NCBI RefSeq assembly: GCF_024832785.1
Contig: NZ_CP116615.1
Span: forward strand, 2,294,001 to 2,358,000
Source: Fontisphaera persica
GTDB lineage: Bacteria; Verrucomicrobiota; Verrucomicrobiia; Limisphaerales; Fontisphaeraceae
Length of the DNA: 64,000 nucleotides
Direction: 5' to 3'
The notes beneath the pieces are model-generated. The model was given only the letters and a program-made list of their open reading frames with translations, was not told the DNA's origin and did not search any database. Below, one piece after another: positions 54,773-62,961 of the stretch (its first letter is position 1; the number at the start of each line of letters is the position of its first letter). Both the position numbers and the translations under genes were made by a program.

Positions 54773-55675
54773 TTAATGATGTCCTTTCTCGTGTCCTTCC
54801 TCATGCGTGCAAATCAGCAGGGTGAACACCGCCGTCAACAGCATGAACACCAGCGCCTGCACCAGGCCCACCAGGACTTCGAGAAAATAAAACGGAATGG
54901 GAATCAGCCAGCTCAAGGCCGGCACCAGCCGGGCCATGCTCTCCAGCATGTTTTCCCCCGCAAAAATGTTGCCATAAAGACGAAAACTCAGGGAAACCGG
55001 GCGGAATAAGATGGACACCACTTCCAGCACCCCCACCAGCAGAAACACCAGAATCATCAGCACCTTCAAAGCGCCGGTGGTGTCGCCCTTCGGCCCAAAC
55101 AAATGCAGCACAAATCCCTTCGCGCCGTTGGCCTGAAACGCCCAGATTGTCCACATCACAAAGAAAATCATCGCCATCGCCGCCGTCATGTTCAAATCGG
55201 CATTCACCCCGCGGAACAGGGGCCGGGCAATGTGGCCGGGATGCTCCGGGTCATACCAGCCTATGGTCCCCACCCCGGGAATCAGGCCAAACCAGTTGCT
55301 GAACAAAATGAAGATGAAAATGGTGGCAAAAAACCAGAAGGTCTTTTTCACCAGCTCGGCCCCGATGATGCTTTCCAGAAAATCATGCAGACTTTCCACC
55401 AGCCATTCCACGAAGTTTTGCTTGCCGGAAGGCACCAGCTCCATGCGGCGCGTGGCCACCCGCGCAAACAAAATGACGGTCAACGCCACAATCCACGTCA
55501 CCACCATGGAGTTGCTGACCTTGACCGGCCCCAGCGAAAAAATGTCCGGCGCCGCCTCGGGCAACCCCTGCGCCGCAAGCAGCCACGGCCCGTTGGGCGC
55601 CACGCCGGTGTCCGCCGGCAGGCTGCCCGCCAGTGCCATCCCCATCAGCACAATGCAATGCAAAATCCAGCGCAT
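54773..55675 (-). CDS. atpB: ATP synthase a subunit
   Basis: A 300-residue membrane stator subunit carrying the proton half-channels. Conserved segments: LFGLIPGVG-like FGLIPGVGTIGW, LSFRLYGNIFAGENML with the essential Arg, and LVGLVQALVFMLLTAVF. The first 25 residues (MRWILHCIVLMGMALAGSLPA) look like a signal peptide, as in other Verrucomicrobia a subunits. ATG at 55675 is preferred to a TTG at 55684. First gene of the atp operon; no atpI precedes it. A 7-bp hairpin (55701-55721) lies in its leader. Confidence 0.95.
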   Translation of the reverse strand: MRWILHCIVLMGMALAGSLPADTGVAPNGPWLLAAQGLPEAAPDIFSLGPVKVSNSMVVTWIVALTVILFARVATRRMELVPSGKQNFVEWLVESLHDFLESIIGAELVKKTFWFFATIFIFILFSNWFGLIPGVGTIGWYDPEHPGHIARPLFRGVNADLNMTAAMAMIFFVMWTIWAFQANGAKGFVLHLFGPKGDTTGALKVLMILVFLLVGVLEVVSILFRPVSLSFRLYGNIFAGENMLESMARLVPALSWLIPIPFYFLEVLVGLVQALVFMLLTAVFTLLICTHEEGHEKGHH

Positions 55676-55795
55676 GATGTTCAATCGCTCTACCCGGCCA
55701 GCCGTCCTTCGGGTGGACGGCGGCCTTTCTTTCTTCCAGAGACCGCAAAAATTGGCCTATGCCTGCCTTTTCCACAAGTGTTTTTTTATGCGGAA

Positions 55796-55824
55796 TTGAC
55801 ACCCGCAGGCTGCCGGGGCTAAAT
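55796..55824 (+). promoter_or_regulatory. Candidate promoter of the LysE exporter with perfect -35
   Basis: TTGACA (55796-55801), a 17-base spacer and CTAAAT (55819-55824), the last overlapping the annotated ATG at 55823. Transcription would start near 55831, at an in-frame GTG (55832). Confidence 0.4.
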
Positions 55825-56449
55825 GCGGCGCGTGTCGGAAATTGTTGCCGCGGGTCTGGTGCTGGGCTTGTCTGCCGGCTTTGCGCCGGGGCCGCTCATG
55901 ACGCTGGTGCTGATGCAGTCTCTCAAGCACGGCGTCAAAGAGGGCCTCAAGACTTCCCTGGTGCCCCTGATGACGGATTTGCCGGTCATCCTGCTGTCCC
56001 TCTGGTTTACTGCGCAGGCCAGCCGGCTGCGCCCCCTCTTGGGCGTCATCTCCCTGGCGGGCGGCCTGTTTGTGCTGCGCCTGGCCTGGCAAAGCTTGCG
56101 CCCCTCCCTCCCCGCCGAGGACGCCTCGACCGAACCTCCCCGCTCCTGGCAAAAGGGACTGGTCACCAATTTTTTAAGCCCCAATCCGTGGCTTTTCTGG
56201 TTCACCGTGGGCGCCGCCACCGTTCTGAAAGCCCGCCAGGTGGGCTGGGACGCCGTCCTCGTTTTCTTCGTCATTTTCTATCTGCTGCTCTGCGGCATCA
56301 AGGCCCTGATGGCCGTCGTTGCCGGCAAAGGCCGGGCCTTCCTGCGGGGCCGGGCCTATCGGCTCGTGCTTCAAACCCTGGGTGTTGCCCTGGCCGTGTT
56401 TGCCCTGTCTCTCTTTTGGGAAGCCTGGAAATATCTGGGCCGCTCCTGA
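55823..56449 (+). CDS. LysE/RhtB-family amino acid exporter
   Basis: A 208-residue inner-membrane exporter with six hydrophobic helices. The family signature LGLSAGFAPGPLMTLV is in helix 1 and GLVTNFLSPNPWLFWFTVGA in the middle. The GTG at 55832 may be the true start (205 residues), since the candidate promoter's -10 overlaps the ATG and LysE proteins usually begin directly with helix 1. Divergent from the atp operon and convergent with the sugar porter. Substrate unknown. Confidence 0.88.
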   Translation: MRRVSEIVAAGLVLGLSAGFAPGPLMTLVLMQSLKHGVKEGLKTSLVPLMTDLPVILLSLWFTAQASRLRPLLGVISLAGGLFVLRLAWQSLRPSLPAEDASTEPPRSWQKGLVTNFLSPNPWLFWFTVGAATVLKARQVGWDAVLVFFVIFYLLLCGIKALMAVVAGKGRAFLRGRAYRLVLQTLGVALAVFALSLFWEAWKYLGRS

Positions 56450-56463
56450 AGCTCCACAGGATT

Positions 56464-57855
56464 TCAGGACTGGTGCCGCCAGCCAGCCTCGATTTGCTCC
56501 AGCGTTTTGCCCTTGGTTTCCGGCACCCACAAGAGCACAAACAGCACCTCCACCACACAAAATGCGCCGTACAAGAGAAACGGAAACGCCTGCCGGAAAT
56601 GCGTCTGGAGCCATTCGTTTTCCGCCATCATGGGGTAAGTCTGGGTGACCAGGTAATCCCCAAGCCACAAGCAAAACGTGGCCAGGCCCAGCGCGCGTCC
56701 CCGCACCCGCGTGGGAAATATTTCCGCCAAAATCACCCACGTCACCGGCCCCAGGCTCAGCGCAAAACAGGCAATATACCCCAAAATAAAAACCAGTTTA
56801 AGCGCGCTGGCGGCCCCGGTACCCGCCCCGGAGGAAAAATACAGGCCAAAGAGACAAATCCCCATCCCCAAGCTGCCGGCGACCATCAACGGCTTGCGGC
56901 CCAGGCGGTCCACCGTGGCAATGGCGACCAGCGTAAAGAGGAAATTCACCCCGCCCAGCAGGACATGCTGAATCAAGGCCGTCTGCGTGGAGCTGCCCAT
57001 GCTTTTGAAAATCTCCGCCCCAAAGTAAATGAACGCGTTGATGCCCGTGAACTGCTGCAGAAACGCCAGCATGATGCCAATCACCAAGGCGCGCCGCAGG
57101 CCCGGTCTCAACAACTGCCCCAAGCCCGGCTCCTCCTGCTGAATGGCGGCATGAATGGCGGACAATTCGGCAGCGGCGGCTTCTGCCCCGTTCACCCGCT
57201 CCAAAATGACCCGCGCTTCTTCGGGCCGGTTTTGCTTCACCAGCCAGCGCGGGCTTTCCGGCACCCAGAGGAGCAACACCAGAAACAACAGGGAGGGCAG
57301 CACACACGAGGCAAACATCCAGCGCCAGCCATGCTCCTGATTCCACGTGGCGTCCCCCAAACTGGCGATGAACCAGTTGGCGAAATAGACTACAAAAATG
57401 CCGGTCACAATCGCCAGTTGATTGAGCGAGATAAGCCGCCCGCGCCAGTCCGCCGGAGCGATTTCCGCAATATACATGGGCGCCGCCATGGAGGCTGCCC
57501 CCACCGCCACGCCGGCCATCAGGCGGAAAGCAATAAACACCGATAAAGTCTGCGGCAGCGCCGTGCCCACCGAGGAAATGCCGAACAACAAACCAGCAAT
57601 GACCAGCAACCGCTTGCGTCCGAGGCGGTCTGCCACCGGCCCGGCAATTAAAACCCCCACCATGCACCCCACCAAAATGCTCGCCGCGGTCCAACCTTCC
57701 TGCGCCGGATTGAGCGAAAACTTGGCCCGCATGAAGCCAATGGCGCCGCCAATGACTCCCGTATCATAACCAAACAACAAACCGGACAAAGCGGCCACGA
57801 AGCAAACCAGAAGCACGTAACCGCGGGACTGGGAAACTTGTGTTGTGGGCGCCAT
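56464..57855 (-). CDS. MFS sugar porter family transporter
   Basis: A 463-residue sugar:proton symporter-like protein with 12 helices. Signatures: FGYDTGVIGGAIGFM (helix 1), GPVADRLGRKRLL between helices 2 and 3, MAAPMYIAEIAPADWRGRLISLNQL, VPESPRWLV in the central loop, QQFTGINAFIYFGAEIFK in helix 7, VDRLGRKPL, and VPETKGKTLEQIE at the C-terminus, all typical of the XylE/GalP group. The ATG at 57855 is chosen; the upstream extension to 57924 has no role. Sugar identity (xylose, glucose, galactose, arabinose) cannot be decided. Confidence 0.94.
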   Translation of the reverse strand: MAPTTQVSQSRGYVLLVCFVAALSGLLFGYDTGVIGGAIGFMRAKFSLNPAQEGWTAASILVGCMVGVLIAGPVADRLGRKRLLVIAGLLFGISSVGTALPQTLSVFIAFRLMAGVAVGAASMAAPMYIAEIAPADWRGRLISLNQLAIVTGIFVVYFANWFIASLGDATWNQEHGWRWMFASCVLPSLLFLVLLLWVPESPRWLVKQNRPEEARVILERVNGAEAAAAELSAIHAAIQQEEPGLGQLLRPGLRRALVIGIMLAFLQQFTGINAFIYFGAEIFKSMGSSTQTALIQHVLLGGVNFLFTLVAIATVDRLGRKPLMVAGSLGMGICLFGLYFSSGAGTGAASALKLVFILGYIACFALSLGPVTWVILAEIFPTRVRGRALGLATFCLWLGDYLVTQTYPMMAENEWLQTHFRQAFPFLLYGAFCVVEVLFVLLWVPETKGKTLEQIEAGWRHQS

Positions 57856-57903
57856 AGGATTACGGCCCGCATTGAACCCGGAGCCCCGCGCCAACGCAAT
57901 GAC

Positions 57904-57935
57904 AAAAAAAAGCCCGCCTCTCATCGAGACGGGCT
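57904..57935 (-). terminator. Intrinsic terminator of the Ig/PA14 gene
   Basis: On the minus strand AGCCCGTCTC/GAGGCGGGCT forms a 10-bp stem with one mismatch and a 5-base loop, followed by eight T's (57911 down to 57904). It lies 21 bases after the stop of the 1555-residue gene. Confidence 0.9.
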
Positions 57936-57956
57936 GGAGGTCTTCCCACTCAAGGA

Positions 57957-60900
57957 TTAAGGCTCTCGCCGCACCTGGAAGAACTTGCCTTGCGCCGCCC
58001 GGGTGGACACCGAGTAGGTGCCCACCGGGTCACCCGGCACCGGTGAGTATGGGCCTTCCACGCGGTCGGCTTGATACAACCGGAAGCCGGTCAACGGCGG
58101 CCAGTTGATGCGGAAGGTGTCGCCGTTGACCACCGCGGGCTGCAGCCGCAGCTCCACCGGCGGCACATTGATGAGCAGCTCCGCCGCAAAGGCCACGTCA
58201 CTGCTGGTGGCGTTGACCTGGTGCACTTCCACCGCAATCACGTTCTGACCACCAAACACCAGGTTGGCCACCGGCAGGGCATACGGCCCTTCCCAGCGGT
58301 AATCGTTGCCCTGAGACCGCGTGGCAAAGGTCTCATAGAAGATGGGCCCGGCGTTGGTCATGCCCACCCGCAAGGCTTCCTGCCCGTTCAGGTGAAACAC
58401 GGCCCCGTCGTCAATGATGGGCCGCACCATTATCTGGAAGCTCTGCAAGCCCGACAACTGCGCCAGCGACGGCAGGTTGAACCGCCCGCGGAAATAATAC
58501 GTGGTCTGGCCCATGGCCAGCGATGTGGCAATCGGAATATCTCCCTGCCCCGGTGTGCCGGTCTTGCCCACAAACAAGGCCAGCCCATTGGACCAGCCGC
58601 TGTCATCAAACGCCGGCGCCGTCCAGCCCGCGCCCGCATCGCCGTTCTGGAAGAACTTCCATTCACTGATGGGGGCAATCAGGCTGATTTGCGAGCCCAG
58701 AATCAGCCACGTGGGATTGGGTGCCAGCACATTTTGCCGATAGGCCACATCCGTCACATCCCGCACCGTCAAGGTGTAATACGTGAACGCATTGCGGGGC
58801 TCGGTGGTAATGGTCGCGGTCAGTCCGTTGGTGGCCAGCGCCACGCCCAGCACATTCAGCGGCGCCCCGCCATAAGCCGGCGCCACCACGAACCGTCCGG
58901 CCTGCGCCAAACTCGCGGCATTCATCGGCTTGTTGAACACCACCCGAATTTCCGACAGGTTGGTGGTGGCCAGCGCGCTCACCACCACCGGCCGGTTGGT
59001 ATCCGGATTCACCACCACCACCGCATCGGCGCTTTGCACGATGCTCGGCGCAAAGTTGCTGACGATGCAGAAGTAGCGCCCGGAGAAGGTCTCGTTCACA
59101 TTCGCCAGCGTCAAGGTGGCATTGGTGGCGCCGCTCAAGACCTGGCCGTCCTTGTACCATTGAAACTCCGGCCGTGTGCCCGAGACGGAAACCGACAGGT
59201 TCACGGCAGCCCCTTCATTTACGGTTGTCGTCGGCGCCGGCTGGCTCACAATTTGCACCGGCTGCACCTCGGTGCCCGGCTCGTATTCCACCATCAACAG
59301 CGGCCGGTATTGCACTTCGCTGTATTCGGAGGAGCTAAACCGGTAACCATCTGTGTTCACGTTAATCAACACCCAGCCATTATTAGCCACCTGGCCAGAG
59401 GCCCAGGCTTGCAAGGAACTGAGCACATCCACATCGCGTGTCTGCCAAGTTGTCCCGTTGGGATTGGGGAAGTTGGGAACAATGCTGCCATAGTTGTTGG
59501 TCGTCGCCTCCACCCCGTTGGTGGCCACGCCAGCGGTGAGCGAATTATATGTCACATTGGCGCTGTCCCACGGCACCAACATCAAGTGCAGGTAAACGGG
59601 CCCCGGCGTGTCGGCGTTGGCATCAATGGAGAACAACCGCAAGGTGGCCGACCGCAAGGTCACTCCCGGTGGAATCTGACCCGGTCCCGTCCCAAACAGG
59701 TTGCGGAATGCCACCAACACCTGCACCACGCCGCCGCCATCGGAGGCGTCCACCAGCAGGGAAGTCGCCGTGTTGTAGTTGTCATCCGGATTGGCCTGGC
59801 GCAATTGGGTGTCCTGCGCGCCGGTGTAGCCATAAAGGCCTTCCTGGAACGAGGCTACAATCCGCAGCGGCACCGTCGTCGGCGGCCGAATCACATTGCC
59901 GTGCACGTCGGTGACGCCACTGAGCCGCAGTTGATAGGTCCCGGCCAAATCCGGCATTTCCGTATCCAAAATCACCGTCGTATTATTATTCGTCAAGGTC
60001 GCCCCAAGGATGTTCAGGCAGCGGTTCGGGACGAAAGCATCGCAGACCTGGTAATTGCCCACCGTCGTGGCATTCACCGGGTCCAGCGGCTCGGTAAAGT
60101 TGATGGTGATGGTGGTCAAATTCGCCTCCCGGCGCGCGTTGACCACCTGCGGACCGGTGACATCCGGCGTGATGGTAACCGTGGCCACCCGGCTGGTGAT
60201 GGCCGTGTCGCCGGCCGCCACAATCACCCGGAACTGGGCGCCATTCTCCGCCACGGTCACATTGGTGAAGGACAGGTTGCGGCCCCGGGCATTGGGAATA
60301 TCCACAAAGCCCGCGCCATCATTGCGCTGCCATTGATAAGAGAGAGGCACATTCAAACTGTTGGCAGCCAGAGCCGAGAGGGTGAAAGAGGCGGGCGATT
60401 CGCGGGTAATATCCTGCGGTTCGGCCAGGAAGGTATTCTGGCCATACAACCCCGGCGGCAAATACGGCACACCCGTCTCGAGAATCGGTACCAGTTGGTT
60501 GGCCGGAGTGGGGTCGCCCACACGGCGCGCTGCCACCTGGCACCAGTCGCCGCCCGTGCCTTCCTTGTAAACCGCCTCCACGTAATACGGGCGGCCTGCC
60601 ACCAGAGCGAAGGTGTTGGTCGAAGTTTGTATGGCCGTGCCCGGCTCCTGGAAGGCGTTGCAGCAGCCCGTCTCATACGCCACGCGCACCTTGCCATCGG
60701 CCGAGGGGCCGTTGGGGTTCACGTACAACTCGGAGGCGTCATCGCTGCGAATGAAGAAGTGATAATTCCCGGACACCACCGGAATAAAGAACCCGCGCAT
60801 CCGGGCCCCGTAATTCTGGCGATAAGGTTCACCATTGCTGGCATCCGGCCAGAACACCGTGGTGTCGAAGTTGGTCAGCACAAAGCTGCTGTCCGGTGCA

Positions 60901-62624
60901 TGGGGGAAGTTGGTATGATTGAGCAGGTTGGTAATCGCCGTGCCGCCCCCTGTATAATACACATCAAACATGACCCCGCCCGCCAGGTTGGGCGTCCACG
61001 TGCGGAAGGAGGTTGAGAGAAAGTCAAAATTATTCACCAGGTCCTGCACAAAAATATCCAGGTTGTAATCCGTGTTGGGTGCCAGCGGCGAAGTGAACAA
61101 CACCGCCGTGCGGTCGTTGGTCAGCACCACCGAATACACATCAAACATGCTAGGCGTATAATTGGCGCCATTGCCCGCCACGCCAGGGTCCACTGCCTCA
61201 TCGAATTCCACAATCACCTGATTGTGAAAAGTATTGGGCACAATGCGCACCACCTGCGGTGGGGCGATATCCGAGGACACAATCACTTGCGCCACCGTGC
61301 TCGTCGCTCCGTAAAGAAGGTTGGTGACCACCACATAATAATTCCCGCTGTCCGCCGCCACCGCCGAGGCAATGGTGAAGGTCTGGTTGGTGGCATCGGG
61401 AATGGCCTGGCCATTCTTGTACCATTGAAATTGCGGGCGCGTGCCCGTCACCCCCACACTCAGGTTCAAGGGCCGCAATTCCAAAATCGTCAGGCGGTTG
61501 GTCGGTTGCTGCGTGATTTGAATGGGATTTACAAACACCGTCACGGTGGAAACCGTGGTGGTCATGGCATTGTATTGGTTGCGGATGACCGCAAAATACG
61601 TACCGCTGTCTGACAACATGGCGCTTGGAACGCTGTACGTGCGCCGGGTGGCGCCCTCAATGGCCACCGCATTGCCCGGCGTGCCTCGGTACCATTGGTA
61701 TTGCGGGCCGCCCCCCAGGGTTTCCACCGATAGGGACCACGGGCTGAAGGCCTCCACCACCACATTGGTTTCCGGTTGGCGCACAATTTCAATCGGTCCG
61801 CTCATCAATTCCTCCAGACGCAGCGCGTTGAAACCGTAGGATACGGTAGCCGCGGTGCCGGCGGGGATTGGCCCGGTGTACACCCGGCAGACAATGATGA
61901 TTTCCCCATCGGCGCCAGGGTCAATGTTTGTCCACCCCACCACGTCACCCGCCACAACATTATAACCGGGGTTGAAAGCCACCTCATTGGGGCCAAGTCC
62001 AGACCCCGGATACTGCGCATCCAATATGCCCGGGCTGGAGGGCCCCGTCAGATTGGCCGCATCAAAGGATTCGGCCCCCAGCAAAGTAACCCGCGTCCAC
62101 CGAATGGTATAGCCCGAATTGCCGCGCACGGCTGTGCCATGGAAAGAGTAACGGGCGGCGGGGTTCAAACCAGTGAAACGATAATAAATGACGTCCGAGG
62201 TGGAATCCAAATACACTGCGTTCTGGCCTCCAGACGCCGTGCTCCAGTCCACATACGGTCCAAACATGTTCATCGCCGGGGTGTCCTGGTTGGGCGTGCC
62301 CATCGTGCCCGCAGGCACCACGTTTTCATTGTAGATTTCCAAGCGTGCGGACAAATCCTGCCCCGTGCTCAAATCCTTCAGGAACCCGCTGCCCGTAATC
62401 GAAACGCCTTGGGCAACCGTGCCATAAGTGGTCACATTGGGATGAGTCAGGGGGCCATTGAAAACATCATTGATGGCCACCCATTGACCATGCGCCAGCG
62501 ATACCGTTAAAGCCAGGGTTAATCCCGCCAGCCAGCTTCTTAATCCGGGCCTGAAACCTGCTCCCTGCCTGACCTCTCCAAGAAGCCCGCCATTGAAGTT
62601 GGATTGCTGTGTTTGCATAAACAT
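57957..62624 (-). CDS. Giant secreted Ig-like/PA14/DNRLRE surface protein
   Basis: A 1555-residue exported protein without a visible catalytic domain. Signal peptide with a long n-region (hydrophobic core SWLAGLTLALTVSLAHG, to about 47). Approximate order: beta-sandwich (48-270); Ig-like modules with QYQWYRG (275-365) and QFQWYKNG (370-450); SbsA-like Ig (VIVEFDEAVDPG, 455-545); PA14 (GVMFDVYYTGGG, FFIRSDDASELYV, 550-710); Ig with SYQWQRND; SbsA-like (TINFTEPLDP); DNRLRE (LRLFSIDANADTPGP, NVTYNSL, 915-1085); Ig with EFQWYKDG; SbsA-like; beta-sandwich domain; C-terminal beta module ending in FFQVRRE. AAGGA lies 6 bases before the ATG at 62624, which fixes the start. Probably an adhesin or polysaccharide-binding surface protein. 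Confidence 0.88.
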   Translation of the reverse strand: MFMQTQQSNFNGGLLGEVRQGAGFRPGLRSWLAGLTLALTVSLAHGQWVAINDVFNGPLTHPNVTTYGTVAQGVSITGSGFLKDLSTGQDLSARLEIYNENVVPAGTMGTPNQDTPAMNMFGPYVDWSTASGGQNAVYLDSTSDVIYYRFTGLNPAARYSFHGTAVRGNSGYTIRWTRVTLLGAESFDAANLTGPSSPGILDAQYPGSGLGPNEVAFNPGYNVVAGDVVGWTNIDPGADGEIIIVCRVYTGPIPAGTAATVSYGFNALRLEELMSGPIEIVRQPETNVVVEAFSPWSLSVETLGGGPQYQWYRGTPGNAVAIEGATRRTYSVPSAMLSDSGTYFAVIRNQYNAMTTTVSTVTVFVNPIQITQQPTNRLTILELRPLNLSVGVTGTRPQFQWYKNGQAIPDATNQTFTIASAVAADSGNYYVVVTNLLYGATSTVAQVIVSSDIAPPQVVRIVPNTFHNQVIVEFDEAVDPGVAGNGANYTPSMFDVYSVVLTNDRTAVLFTSPLAPNTDYNLDIFVQDLVNNFDFLSTSFRTWTPNLAGGVMFDVYYTGGGTAITNLLNHTNFPHAPDSSFVLTNFDTTVFWPDASNGEPYRQNYGARMRGFFIPVVSGNYHFFIRSDDASELYVNPNGPSADGKVRVAYETGCCNAFQEPGTAIQTSTNTFALVAGRPYYVEAVYKEGTGGDWCQVAARRVGDPTPANQLVPILETGVPYLPPGLYGQNTFLAEPQDITRESPASFTLSALAANSLNVPLSYQWQRNDGAGFVDIPNARGRNLSFTNVTVAENGAQFRVIVAAGDTAITSRVATVTITPDVTGPQVVNARREANLTTITINFTEPLDPVNATTVGNYQVCDAFVPNRCLNILGATLTNNNTTVILDTEMPDLAGTYQLRLSGVTDVHGNVIRPPTTVPLRIVASFQEGLYGYTGAQDTQLRQANPDDNYNTATSLLVDASDGGGVVQVLVAFRNLFGTGPGQIPPGVTLRSATLRLFSIDANADTPGPVYLHLMLVPWDSANVTYNSLTAGVATNGVEATTNNYGSIVPNFPNPNGTTWQTRDVDVLSSLQAWASGQVANNGWVLINVNTDGYRFSSSEYSEVQYRPLLMVEYEPGTEVQPVQIVSQPAPTTTVNEGAAVNLSVSVSGTRPEFQWYKDGQVLSGATNATLTLANVNETFSGRYFCIVSNFAPSIVQSADAVVVVNPDTNRPVVVSALATTNLSEIRVVFNKPMNAASLAQAGRFVVAPAYGGAPLNVLGVALATNGLTATITTEPRNAFTYYTLTVRDVTDVAYRQNVLAPNPTWLILGSQISLIAPISEWKFFQNGDAGAGWTAPAFDDSGWSNGLALFVGKTGTPGQGDIPIATSLAMGQTTYYFRGRFNLPSLAQLSGLQSFQIMVRPIIDDGAVFHLNGQEALRVGMTNAGPIFYETFATRSQGNDYRWEGPYALPVANLVFGGQNVIAVEVHQVNATSSDVAFAAELLINVPPVELRLQPAVVNGDTFRINWPPLTGFRLYQADRVEGPYSPVPGDPVGTYSVSTRAAQGKFFQVRREP

Positions 62625-62961
62625 TATTGTCCTTTCTGCACGGTTTGCCGCCACCATTAGCACAAAGACATTCTTTGCCCCCCCCAAAGGCTAAACTGGC
62701 CTTTGTGTCCATTGGCAGACGGCATGCTTGTTAGGGTACAAGGCAATAATTAGCTAAATTCTTGATGGAGTGCAATCCCAAAAAAGAAAATTTTTTGTGT
62801 AAAAAGGGTTAATAATGAGCAACTAACAGAAGTTTTGCTTATGCGCACCCCCTGCCCATCCCCGCATGATTCCCAACCCCTTGGATTACGAAAAATGACT
62901 CCGTGCCTTATCCTGCCGGCACTTGATGAAGTTACTGCCCAGCCTTTTGGGCAGAAAAGAT
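62625..62961. other. Intergenic region, 337 bases
   Basis: Separates the PEP-CTERM gene end from the Ig/PA14 gene start, both on the minus strand. It holds a weak promoter candidate for the latter (TTGCAC at 62770-62775, 18-base spacer, AATTAT at 62746-62751) and a 7-bp hairpin CTGCCCA-TGGGCAG (62935-62954) just after the PEP-CTERM stop, without a U-tract. It is locally AT-rich compared with its neighbours. No gene seen. Confidence 0.5.

Noticed and set aside
55701-55721. Hairpin upstream of atpB as a terminator
   Set aside because: It has a pyrimidine-rich tail only on the plus strand, where no gene precedes it; kept only as a note in the atpB entry.
58071-61016. Plus-strand open frame (981 codons) opposite the Ig/PA14 gene
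   Set aside because: Shadow of a gene with a good ribosome site and clear domains on the minus strand.
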